From positions 1 through 5,352 of the forward strand of contig CALITV010000057.1 in assembly GCA_938048925.1 (NCBI GenBank): DNA of 5,352 nt, in the 5' to 3' direction. Numbering within the stretch: position 1 is the stretch's first letter; the number at the start of each line of letters is the position of its first letter. The translations under genes were made by a program, and so were the position numbers. Positions 1 to 5,352 of the stretch are shown here, piece after piece. The notes under the pieces are model-generated. The model was not told the origin of the DNA and ran no database searches. It worked only from the letters and a program-made list of their open reading frames with translations. Source of the DNA: an uncultured bacterium. GTDB lineage: Bacteria; UBP6; UBA1177; JAKLFG01.

Positions 1-1
1 G

Positions 2-709
2 GATTCCTTCGCGGTGCTCGAGAACGAACAGGTGTTCGTCGTCGCCGACGGGATGGGTGGCCACAACGCCGGCGAGATAGCCTCTTCAATCGCGATAGAG
101 ACGGTGGTCAAGTTCTTTCGCGCCTCGAGCGAAGATGAGGATATGACATGGCCCTATAAAGAGGATCCGGCGCTCTCACATGAGGCAAACAAACTCCGCG
201 TCGGCATTCGTTTCGCGAACCGGAAAATCTACCGCGCGGCGCAGGGAAGTTCCGGGTATGCCGGCATGGGGACGACGATTGTCGCGATGCTCTTGCTCGA
301 CAATGGGACGCTCTATGTGGCGCATGTCGGCGACAGCCGGTGTTACTGCTACTTCGACGGTGGTCTTGCACAGATCACCGAGGACCACTCGCTCGTCAAC
401 GAGTATGTCAAGGCGGGACAGATAACACCGGAACAGGCGCGCAACTTCCCTCACAAGAATGTCATCATGCGGGCGCTCGGCATGAAAGAGAATGTCCTGG
501 TGGATATTCAGGAACGCACCGTCAAGCGCGGGGAGATTTACCTGGCTTGTTCCGATGGTCTTTCAGATATGGTCCCCGACGCCGACATCGCTGCGATACT
601 CGCTTCGACCTCTTCGCTCAAAGAGGCGGCGGAACGTCTTATTGACAAGGCAAATGCGAACGGCGGCAAAGACAATATCACGGTCATACTGTTGCGTATA
701 GACGAATAA
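2..709 (+). CDS. PP2C-family Ser/Thr protein phosphatase (5' partial)
   Basis: This is a metal-dependent protein phosphatase of the bacterial PP2C type (Stp/PrpC-like). Such enzymes remove phosphate from Ser/Thr residues, usually opposing Hanks-type kinases in the cytoplasm. The reading frame is open from base 2 and its first residues (DSF) match the conserved NEDSF motif near the N terminus of the family, so the GTG at 14 is an internal Val and the true start, about 15-25 codons upstream, lies outside the window. Visible motifs in order: ADGMGG (metal-binding Asp, about 44-61), GMGTT (about 266-280), HVGDSR (323-340), EDHS (about 379-390), SDGLSD (551-568) and GGKDNIT (662-682), the last carrying the C-terminal metal-binding Asp. 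All expected metal ligands in this part are intact, and the protein ends right after the final strand, so it is a single-domain phosphatase without membrane segment. The stop at 707-709 lies 23 bases before the next gene. No kinase is in the window. Confidence 0.95.
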   Translation, partial: DSFAVLENEQVFVVADGMGGHNAGEIASSIAIETVVKFFRASSEDEDMTWPYKEDPALSHEANKLRVGIRFANRKIYRAAQGSSGYAGMGTTIVAMLLLDNGTLYVAHVGDSRCYCYFDGGLAQITEDHSLVNEYVKAGQITPEQARNFPHKNVIMRALGMKENVLVDIQERTVKRGEIYLACSDGLSDMVPDADIAAILASTSSLKEAAERLIDKANANGGKDNITVILLRIDE

Positions 710-720
710 TGTGCCATTAC

Positions 721-725
721 AGGAG
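721..725 (+). promoter_or_regulatory. Ribosome binding site deciding the start at 733
   Basis: AGGAG lies 7 bases before the ATG at 733. An in-frame ATG at 709 overlaps the phosphatase stop (TAATG), but it would place eight hydrophilic residues (including RRK) before a normal signal peptide and would put this Shine-Dalgarno inside the coding sequence. The site therefore favours 733. Confidence 0.8.
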
Positions 726-732
726 AAAAACT

Positions 733-1458
733 ATGAAAAAACATCTGCTTCCTTTAGTCGGCATCCTCGCCTGCGCCGTCGCGCTGGAGACCGCCTGCGG
801 TGACGACAACGACAACGGAGGCGCCGACAATCAACCGATTCCCGACGACACCGCGGCCGCCGACAATGTGATCACCGATGATCTGGTTACCGATGATTTC
901 GTGGTGGACGAGACCCCCGATGTGGACGAGGCTTTGCCACCGTACCCCCAAGAGACACCAACCTCCAATCAGGTGGATGACATCGCGGCGAACATCACCT
1001 TCTTCGATCACGAGGACAAAGAGTGGACGCTCGGCCACTTCTACAAGAAGAAGAAACTCATCTGGCTTATCTTCGGTGCTTACGATTGCCCCTACTGCAA
1101 CTCCGAGAAAGAGGATCTTCCCGGTATCTATAAGCCGGAATATGTATCGCGCGGTCTCGAAATCATTTTCATCGAGAACGGTATGCTCGCCGGTCCTCAG
1201 CCGTCGAAGGAGCCGGCGAAGATCGCAGCGTTGCGCGAGATCATGATAGAAACATACGGCGACAGCGCAAAATTCATTTACGGCTATCTCAAGATGGATA
1301 TGCAGTCCACGATGGGCAAGTACATGCAGCAAGGATACCCGACCAACGCGCTCATAGATGGCAACTCAATGAAGATTCTCAACTACTTCGAAGGATGGGA
1401 TCCTTCTATAGCCGACAACCAAGAACGGGCGATTCAATTCTGGTTGGATGAGTTATGA
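733..1458 (+). CDS. Thioredoxin-fold lipoprotein with acidic linker, CPYC active site
   Basis: This 241-residue envelope protein is probably a lipid-anchored thiol-disulfide oxidoreductase of the TlpA/AhpC-TSA (redoxin) type. Residues 1-22 form a KK start, a hydrophobic stretch and a lipobox-like ETAC with Cys22; the Glu at -3 is not ideal, so the anchor is likely rather than certain. Residues 23-66 form a low-complexity Asp-rich linker (about 16 acidic residues in 44) with short tandem pentapeptides. From about residue 78 a thioredoxin fold follows: a strand with LIFGAYD, the redox pair C119-P-Y-C122, a long helical insertion (about 150-195), and the cis-proline loop GYPT with Pro203. The usual Trp before the first catalytic Cys is Asp here. 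Its stop overlaps the next thioredoxin gene by ATGA. Direction of electron flow (oxidase, reductase or isomerase) cannot be read from the sequence. Confidence 0.88.
   Translation: MKKHLLPLVGILACAVALETACGDDNDNGGADNQPIPDDTAAADNVITDDLVTDDFVVDETPDVDEALPPYPQETPTSNQVDDIAANITFFDHEDKEWTLGHFYKKKKLIWLIFGAYDCPYCNSEKEDLPGIYKPEYVSRGLEIIFIENGMLAGPQPSKEPAKIAALREIMIETYGDSAKFIYGYLKMDMQSTMGKYMQQGYPTNALIDGNSMKILNYFEGWDPSIADNQERAIQFWLDEL
871..900 (+). repeat. Two 15-base tandem units encoding a [IV]TDD[LF] repeat
   Basis: Bases 871-885 and 886-900 are adjacent units matching at 11 of 15 positions, with the core ACCGATGAT identical in both. They encode ITDDL and VTDDF; the next two 15-base blocks (901-930) read VVDET and PDVDE and may be decayed copies. 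The repeat sits in the acidic linker between lipid anchor and thioredoxin domain. Confidence 0.6.
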
Positions 1459-2000
1459 TGCGCCTTTTCTTCGTTTTTTTATTTCTCGTGGCGGTAGGAT
1501 GCGCCTCGATGCCTGCAAGCGATCCGTTGAAATCTACCGCGGCAACCGTTTCGGACTCCCCTCGGACACCGAGAGGTACCTTCACGCTCGACCTCGCGAC
1601 ATGGGACGGTGGGCGGTTTTCCTTCGAGGAGGTCCGTGGGAAGAAACACCTCCTTGTCGCCTTTTGGGCGACTTGGTGCGACCCGTGCAAGGCGGAACTC
1701 CGAAACCTTGCGATGCTCTATCCCCGTTTCAGCAGTAAGGTGGAGTTCGTTGCCGTCTCGACCGATGGTGAGGAGGAGATGGACAAGGTGCGTGCCTTCG
1801 CCATCGAGAATGCGCTTCCGTTTCCCATCCTCGTGGATCCGGCAAAGAAAAAGACCCCTTCTTTGCTCCCCGGCGGCGATACGGTTCCTTACCTCATGGT
1901 AGTTGACAAGAACGGGACCATCATAGCGGAACACTCCGGTTATGAGCCGGGAGACGAAGAACGCCTCGCCCGCGAACTCGAGGAACTCGCGCAAGAATGA
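1455..2000 (+). CDS. TlpA/ResA-like thioredoxin lipoprotein
   Basis: This 181-residue protein is a probable lipid-anchored thiol-disulfide oxidoreductase of the TlpA/ResA group, which typically reduces disulfides in the periplasm, for example in cytochrome c maturation. Residues 1-16 are a short hydrophobic signal peptide ending in the lipobox AVGC (Cys16). After a Ser/Thr/Pro-rich linker, the domain runs from about residue 42: a strand with FTLDL, then AFWATWCDPC with C75 and C78, the EFVAVSTDG strand, and a cis-proline loop TVPY (Pro145) followed by VVDKNG, the typical TlpA hairpin. The length is normal for the family. Its start overlaps the upstream stop (ATGA at 1455-1458); a second in-frame ATG at 1458 is equally possible. 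Only a weak purine-rich stretch (GGATGAG) precedes it, so translational coupling is likely. It ends 4 bases before the barrel gene. Confidence 0.92.
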   Translation: MMRLFFVFLFLVAVGCASMPASDPLKSTAATVSDSPRTPRGTFTLDLATWDGGRFSFEEVRGKKHLLVAFWATWCDPCKAELRNLAMLYPRFSSKVEFVAVSTDGEEEMDKVRAFAIENALPFPILVDPAKKKTPSLLPGGDTVPYLMVVDKNGTIIAEHSGYEPGDEERLARELEELAQE

Positions 2001-2004
2001 TACG

Positions 2005-3834
2005 ATGTGCCCGCTGATAATTGGCGCTATTTTGTTTCCGCTGGTCGTTTTTGCCGATGACCCGCAGGAACTCACCGATCCGGCGGCAGATGCGCCGATT
2101 CCCGTCGAAACGCCCGCGACGGAGATTCCTGTCGAACCGACGCTGCAATCTTCCTCGGGCGCTTCCTCCCAGACCGATCGCCATACGCCGGGACCAGTCC
2201 GTTTCACCGGTTATTCGTCGAGCCGTGCCGAGATGCGTCTCGATGCCAAATCCGAGGCGGGCTCAACACCCGAAAACTACGGTGTCGCGGTCAATGAAAC
2301 GCTCATCGAATCACGTTACGATACCTATACCGTCGGCCTGCGTAAAAACTTCGTTTTATTTTTCCTCAAAAACGACGATCCGGCGGTCGAACATTACGAC
2401 TACCGTTACTCGCCCGAGGCCTTCGAGCACGGCTGGGAGCACTACATTGAGCGTCTCTACGGTAGAGGGGAGTGGTCTTTCTCGGGCATCAATCTTGCGG
2501 TGACGCTCGGCGATTTCTACGAAAGCATGAATCGCGGTCTTTTCTTTTCGATGGTCCGTGAGGCGGGCGGCGAAGACAACGCCGTGCGCGGCGGTGCGGT
2601 TTCGTTCAAAGGACATGGGGTTCATGCAAAAGCCTTCGGCGGCGTCGCCAATCCTTACCTGCGCGACCGTTCCTCGCTCGAACGGATGGGAGAGGCCAAT
2701 GACATCCTCTGGGGAACCGAGGCGGGATACCGGATCGCCGAGATGCTCGACATCGGCGCCGAATATGGCGGCGGCATCTATGGCGACTACCTTCTCGACC
2801 GTCAGAACTGGGATGATCCGGCATCGGCGCGAACCTACCAGAGCAAGTATTTTCACCTCGTCGGACTCTACGCCGATCTGTTTCGTCTTATCCCGCGGAC
2901 GAACGGGTACCTCGGCATGACGCTGGTACCGGCAGGGGTCGATCGTTGGGTGCGGGAAGCGGCGTGGGGCGATACGCGGAAGCGGACCGATCTGACTCTC
3001 GCCAATGCGTTCTACTTCTCGTTCTCCAACTGGCACGACATATCGAAGAGCCGTCTCACACTCACCATCGAAGGAAAACGGTATGAACGCTACTGGCTCA
3101 ACTATCGGACGATGGAAGACCCCGACTATCTGCGGCGCTACTTCAGGCCGCCGTCGCTCAACTGGGACAACCTGCCGCTTCTCAACGACCTCAACACGAT
3201 GGCGCTGCGGACCCGCGTCCAGTTTGCCGACAACGATTCGACCGGAATTACGGCCGCGGTCGAGTTCATCGGAGGGCTTTCGGAAAAATACCGCGACTCG
3301 TGGAAATACGAAAAAGATCGTGTCCCCGAAGAGGACCATTGGCTTGTCGGCGGTTCCCTCGAGCGAAGGTTCGGTCCCGCCGCGGTCACGGCGAAAGCGG
3401 CGTTCCGCCGCATAAACGGAGCAAGCCGGCCATACCACGGAGAAACGCTCTACACCCAACTGACCGGCGGGGCGGGGGTCTCCGGTTTTTCGTTCAAATT
3501 GAATCTTGAACTCTATCGCCGTGATCTTGTGTGGCTCGACACTGTCGAAGAGCGGGGGGCGCTGGAACAGCGTCATGTTCTTGACTTTTCGTGGAAGAAC
3601 ACCTTGTTTCTTTCGTATGTGGGCACCTACTATCGGAACAAGTTCGAGACACTCTTCTACGAAAAAGACGAAAAGGAATATTATCCGGGCGGATCCCTTG
3701 GATGGGCCTACCGGAAGATGCGGGTGTCGCTGTTCGGCGGCCTCATGCGTGGGGGCATTACCTGCATCGGCGGCGTGTGCCGCAAACTTCCCGATTTCAA
3801 AGGCGTGAAACTAGAACTGGAAGTAAAACTATGA
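2005..3834 (+). CDS. Exported outer-membrane beta-barrel-like protein (resembles DUF6029)
   Basis: This protein of about 609 residues is probably an outer-membrane beta-barrel; its function is unknown. Residues 1-17 form a hydrophobic signal peptide with a VFA cleavage site before DD. Residues 18-66 are a Pro/Asp/Thr/Ser-rich linker. From about residue 68 to the end, alternating polar and aromatic strands rich in Tyr, Trp, Phe and Gly follow, separated by charged loops, with no long hydrophobic helix. Two stretches recall, from memory, barrels annotated as DUF6029 in Bacteroidota and related phyla: LGDFYESMNRGL followed by the DNAVRGGAVSFKG segment, and the C-terminal GGITCIGGVCR. Cys587 and Cys592 are the only cysteines besides Cys2 in the signal peptide. 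Start choice is uncertain: the ATG at 2005 has only a weak AAGAA upstream and gives a signal peptide without positive charge. An in-frame ATG at 1942 would add 21 residues, including RNSRKN, but overlap the preceding gene by 59 bases. The final bases overlap the next start by ATGA. Confidence 0.75.
   Translation: MCPLIIGAILFPLVVFADDPQELTDPAADAPIPVETPATEIPVEPTLQSSSGASSQTDRHTPGPVRFTGYSSSRAEMRLDAKSEAGSTPENYGVAVNETLIESRYDTYTVGLRKNFVLFFLKNDDPAVEHYDYRYSPEAFEHGWEHYIERLYGRGEWSFSGINLAVTLGDFYESMNRGLFFSMVREAGGEDNAVRGGAVSFKGHGVHAKAFGGVANPYLRDRSSLERMGEANDILWGTEAGYRIAEMLDIGAEYGGGIYGDYLLDRQNWDDPASARTYQSKYFHLVGLYADLFRLIPRTNGYLGMTLVPAGVDRWVREAAWGDTRKRTDLTLANAFYFSFSNWHDISKSRLTLTIEGKRYERYWLNYRTMEDPDYLRRYFRPPSLNWDNLPLLNDLNTMALRTRVQFADNDSTGITAAVEFIGGLSEKYRDSWKYEKDRVPEEDHWLVGGSLERRFGPAAVTAKAAFRRINGASRPYHGETLYTQLTGGAGVSGFSFKLNLELYRRDLVWLDTVEERGALEQRHVLDFSWKNTLFLSYVGTYYRNKFETLFYEKDEKEYYPGGSLGWAYRKMRVSLFGGLMRGGITCIGGVCRKLPDFKGVKLELEVKL
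3819..3823 (+). promoter_or_regulatory. Ribosome binding site for the two-helix membrane protein
   Basis: GGAAG lies 7 bases before the ATG at 3831, inside the last codons of the barrel gene. It supports the short reading of this membrane protein rather than a longer version that extends back into the barrel. Confidence 0.65.
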
Positions 3835-4202
3835 ACAAACGAATGAAAGAAGCGCTGGCGACTCGTCGTTTTCGGTGGGGGAGCGTCGGTTTTGTTGCGA
3901 GCCTCGTTTTTCTGCTAGTCAGCGTTTTCCTCGCCGAAAGCGCCGAAAAACGACTCGATCGCGTCGAGCAGGACCCCCGCTTCGGCGAAGAGACATGGGC
4001 AAACCTTTCCGCGGAAGAACAACAAAGTCTCGGACGCGAACTCATGAGCGCGAGAAACAATGTCGGACAGGTGAAGATGGGGAGGGTGCTCTTCGCGGTA
4101 ACTTTGACTTTGTCGGCGGTGCTTCTTATAGTCTCTTTCGTGCGCATAAAGGACAAGGTGGAAGAATTCGTTGAGAAGGAAGAAAAGGGAACTGGCGATT
4201 GA
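3831..4202 (+). CDS. Small protein with two transmembrane helices
   Basis: This 123-residue inner-membrane protein has no family I recognise. The N terminus is strongly basic (residues 3-15 contain K, R, K, R, R, R), then a first membrane helix spans about 16-35 and a second about 86-104. By the positive-inside rule both ends are cytoplasmic and the charged loop 36-85 is periplasmic. The loop includes a probable helical stretch (SAEEQQSLGREL). The C-terminal tail from 105 is highly charged (KDKVEEFVEKEEKG) and may form a helix. The ATG at 3831 overlaps the barrel stop and is preceded by GGAAG at 3819-3823 with 7-base spacing; the same frame is open further upstream, but that part lies inside the barrel gene. 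The end overlaps the GGDEF gene by 32 bases. It could tether or regulate the GGDEF protein, which has no membrane segment of its own; this is inference from position only. Confidence 0.82.
   Translation: MNKRMKEALATRRFRWGSVGFVASLVFLLVSVFLAESAEKRLDRVEQDPRFGEETWANLSAEEQQSLGRELMSARNNVGQVKMGRVLFAVTLTLSAVLLIVSFVRIKDKVEEFVEKEEKGTGD
4160..4164 (+). promoter_or_regulatory. Ribosome binding site supporting a TTG start at 4171
   Basis: GGAAG lies 6 bases before the TTG at 4171, within the membrane-protein gene. The GGDEF frame has no ATG near its N terminus; the alternatives are CTG 4192, ATT 4198 and GTG 4222/4225, none with a comparably spaced site. This makes TTG at 4171 the best start. Confidence 0.55.
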
Positions 4203-5145
4203 TGCGCCGTCGCTTACCTCGGTGGTGCGCCGCCTGCTCGAGGCGGACGAACTCGATTTTCTCTACTCCCGTGTGGTCGAACTTTCCGCCGACCTTTTTA
4301 CCGAATACCCCTGTGCGGTGGTGACGAACCGTGACGGCGCGTTCTGGGTGAATGTCGCCTATCCTGCGAGAAAAACGCTCCATTTCCCGCTGGCGGTTCC
4401 GTTCGATCTTTCTCATATCCCTCTGACGGGGGTTTATCACCGCGCCGATGTCGCGCTACCCGAGATGGGAGACGAGCGGTTCCTGTTCTTCCCCATAGGG
4501 TACGCGGAAGAAGGAACCGTATGGTCCCGCGGGTGGTTCTGTGTGTCCCAGACGGCGGCGGAAGACACCGGTCTGCTGGAAGAGATCGCTTTGTTCGTTG
4601 CCGTGGTTAACGAAGCGATCCGGAAGATTGCCAAGATCGAGCGGATCAAGGAACTCACCATTATAGACGAAGTCACCGGCCTCTACAACACGCGCCATCT
4701 CTTTTCACTCCTCGAGCAGGCGATCAGTCAAGGGATGCGGTATCTTACCGAGTTCTCTTTGATATTCTTTGATCTCGACCATTTCAAACAGGTCAACGAC
4801 ACCTACGGTCATCTGGTAGGGTCCCGGATTCTCCGTGACGCGGGGCGCCTCGTCGTCCAGCATCTTCGCCGCGCCGATGTGGCGTTCCGTTACGGCGGAG
4901 ACGAGTTTGTCGTTTTTTTGCCGCATACGCCCAAGGAACATGCCCGCATAGTCGTGGAACGGTTGTGGGACAGTCTCCGAAGTCATTCTTTCGAGGCAGG
5001 AGAGGGCGCTATTCACATTACGGCAAGTTTCGGCGTCGCCGGTTTCCCCGAAGACGGGCGGAGCGCGAAAGAGATCATCGCCAAGGCCGATGAGATGATG
5101 TACCGCGTGAAAAGACGCTCGCGGGACGGGTACGAGGTTGCATGA
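4171..5145 (+). CDS. GAF-like/GGDEF cyclic-dinucleotide synthase, possible Hypr (cGAMP) type
   Basis: This 324-residue cytoplasmic protein makes a cyclic dinucleotide second messenger. Residues 1-150 form a GAF-like sensor: a FFPIGYAEEG strand, a RGWFCVSQ strand, then a long helix; a helical linker at about 150-162 leads to the GGDEF domain (about 163-324). Visible landmarks: DEVTGLYN (166-173), FFDLDHFKQVND with metal-binding Asp201 and guanine-contacting Asn209, RYGGDEF with the signature at 242-246, ASFGVAGFPEDG, and the closing ADEMMYRVK. An RxxD inhibitory site (R233 to D236) sits exactly five residues before GGDEF, as in PleD, suggesting product inhibition. The unusual point is GHLVGS: the canonical GHxxGD Asp (PleD D344), which reads guanine, is Ser218. 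Asp-to-Ser here marks hybrid promiscuous (Hypr) GGDEF enzymes such as GSU1658, which make 3',3'-cGAMP. GGDEF activity is well supported; product identity is inference. The gene probably starts with TTG and its stop overlaps the next start by ATGA. Confidence 0.9.
   Translation: MRRKKRELAIDAPSLTSVVRRLLEADELDFLYSRVVELSADLFTEYPCAVVTNRDGAFWVNVAYPARKTLHFPLAVPFDLSHIPLTGVYHRADVALPEMGDERFLFFPIGYAEEGTVWSRGWFCVSQTAAEDTGLLEEIALFVAVVNEAIRKIAKIERIKELTIIDEVTGLYNTRHLFSLLEQAISQGMRYLTEFSLIFFDLDHFKQVNDTYGHLVGSRILRDAGRLVVQHLRRADVAFRYGGDEFVVFLPHTPKEHARIVVERLWDSLRSHSFEAGEGAIHITASFGVAGFPEDGRSAKEIIAKADEMMYRVKRRSRDGYEVA
5134..5137 (+). promoter_or_regulatory. Ribosome binding site for the carbonic-anhydrase-like gene
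   Basis: GAGG lies 4 bases before the ATG at 5142 and 7 bases before the in-frame ATG at 5145. The spacing favours 5145 as the working start, while 5142 gives the ATGA overlap. The difference is one Met. Confidence 0.5.
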
Positions 5146-5352
5146 TGATAGGACCTTACAAAGCTGACTTTCCCCGTATCGCCCCGAGCGCCATCGTTTT
5201 CAAGAACGCGACTGTTCTCGGTGCGGTCATAATCGGACCCGGGTCGAGCATCTGGCCCGGCGCGGTTCTGCGCGGCGATGTGAACACCATCGTCATCGGC
5301 GAGCGCACCAATGTTCAGGATAACGCGACGATCCATGTGACGACCGCCCGTT
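5142..5352 (+). CDS. Gamma-carbonic-anhydrase-like hexapeptide-repeat protein (3' partial)
   Basis: The first 70 codons belong to a left-handed beta-helix protein of the gamma-carbonic anhydrase family (YrdA/PaaY/CaiE group), normally about 170-180 residues; the rest lies beyond the window. Members are trimeric, metal-binding, cytoplasmic proteins; some hydrate CO2 and others have thioesterase or unknown roles. Hexapeptide turns are visible from about residue 16 (AIVFKNATVLGAVIIGPGSSIWPGAVLRGD). The family active-site pattern is present in order: R44-G-D46, Q59-D60, and the metal ligand H65 in DNATIH, corresponding to Arg59, Asp61, Gln75, Asp76 and His81 of Methanosarcina Cam. The two remaining His ligands would lie outside the window. 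The start overlaps the GGDEF stop, so it is co-translated with it, but such genes occur in many contexts and a functional link is not evident. Confidence 0.92.
   Translation, partial: MMIGPYKADFPRIAPSAIVFKNATVLGAVIIGPGSSIWPGAVLRGDVNTIVIGERTNVQDNATIHVTTAR

Noticed and set aside
709..732. ATG at 709 overlapping the phosphatase stop as start of the first thioredoxin gene
   Set aside because: The AGGAG at 721-725 would then lie inside the gene, and the ATG at 733 directly begins a normal MKK signal peptide.
754..1332. 192-residue minus-strand frame under the first thioredoxin gene
   Set aside because: It mirrors the Asp-rich linker as a Val/Ile/Gly-rich stretch; no motif or start signal supports it.
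2001..2004. Possible regulatory RNA, GEMM riboswitch, promoter or terminator between genes
   Set aside because: The gaps between genes are 23 bases or less, too short for a riboswitch, and I saw no strong hairpin followed by a T run anywhere.
1479..2207. 242-residue minus-strand frame across the second thioredoxin and barrel start
   Set aside because: It runs antisense across two real genes, is compositionally odd, and shows no domain or export features.
2356..3576. 406-residue open frame on the minus strand under the barrel gene
   Set aside because: It is antisense to a well-supported exported protein, has no recognisable motif, signal peptide or ribosome binding site, and arises from the G/C bias at third codon positions.
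3591..3830. 80-residue N-terminal extension of the two-helix membrane protein
   Set aside because: The extension lies wholly within the barrel gene in another frame; the ATG at 3831 has a good ribosome binding site and a basic N terminus before the first helix.
1..5352. Mobile elements, CRISPR arrays, tRNA or rRNA genes
   Set aside because: No transposase or integrase, regularly spaced repeats, terminal inverted repeats or RNA gene signatures were found; codon bias appears uniform through the cluster.

Overview
The window is one densely packed, plus-strand gene cluster with seven genes, two of them cut by the window edges. It looks like a single operon. Three junctions are ATGA stop/start overlaps (1455-1458, 3831-3834, 5142-5145), one is a 32-base overlap (4171-4202), one is a 4-base gap (2001-2004), and the longest gap is 23 bases (710-732). 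There is no stretch long enough for a separate promoter, riboswitch or RNA gene, and I see no terminator.

Layout: (1) the C-terminal part of a PP2C-type Ser/Thr protein phosphatase; (2) a probable lipoprotein with an Asp-rich tandem-repeat linker and a thioredoxin fold with a CPYC active site; (3) a second, more classical TlpA/ResA-like thioredoxin lipoprotein (WCDPC); (4) a ~609-residue exported protein that reads as an outer-membrane beta-barrel, similar from memory to the DUF6029 type, whose only cysteines outside the signal peptide form one CxxxxC pair near the C terminus; (5) a 123-residue protein with two membrane helices; (6) a GAF-like/GGDEF cyclic-dinucleotide synthase with a probable TTG start; (7) the N-terminal part of a gamma-carbonic-anhydrase-like left-handed beta-helix protein.

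The organism is Gram-negative (lipoproteins plus an outer-membrane barrel), with moderately high GC and strong G/C preference at third codon positions. The acidic CGDDNDN-type lipoprotein linker and the Hypr-like GGDEF variant fit a deltaproteobacterial-type lineage (Myxococcota, Bdellovibrionota, Desulfobacterota) or a related candidate phylum. This placement is inference; there is no marker gene here.

The most interesting point is in the GGDEF protein. All catalytic landmarks are present, but the guanine-contacting Asp of the canonical GHxxGD motif (PleD D344) is Ser218. This Asp-to-Ser change is the hallmark of hybrid promiscuous (Hypr) GGDEF enzymes, which make 3',3'-cGAMP. A second point of interest is that two dissimilar envelope thioredoxins sit directly before a barrel with a single isolated Cys pair, suggesting an envelope disulfide module. 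Its co-occurrence with phosphatase and cyclic-dinucleotide genes suggests that envelope redox or assembly and intracellular signalling are co-expressed.
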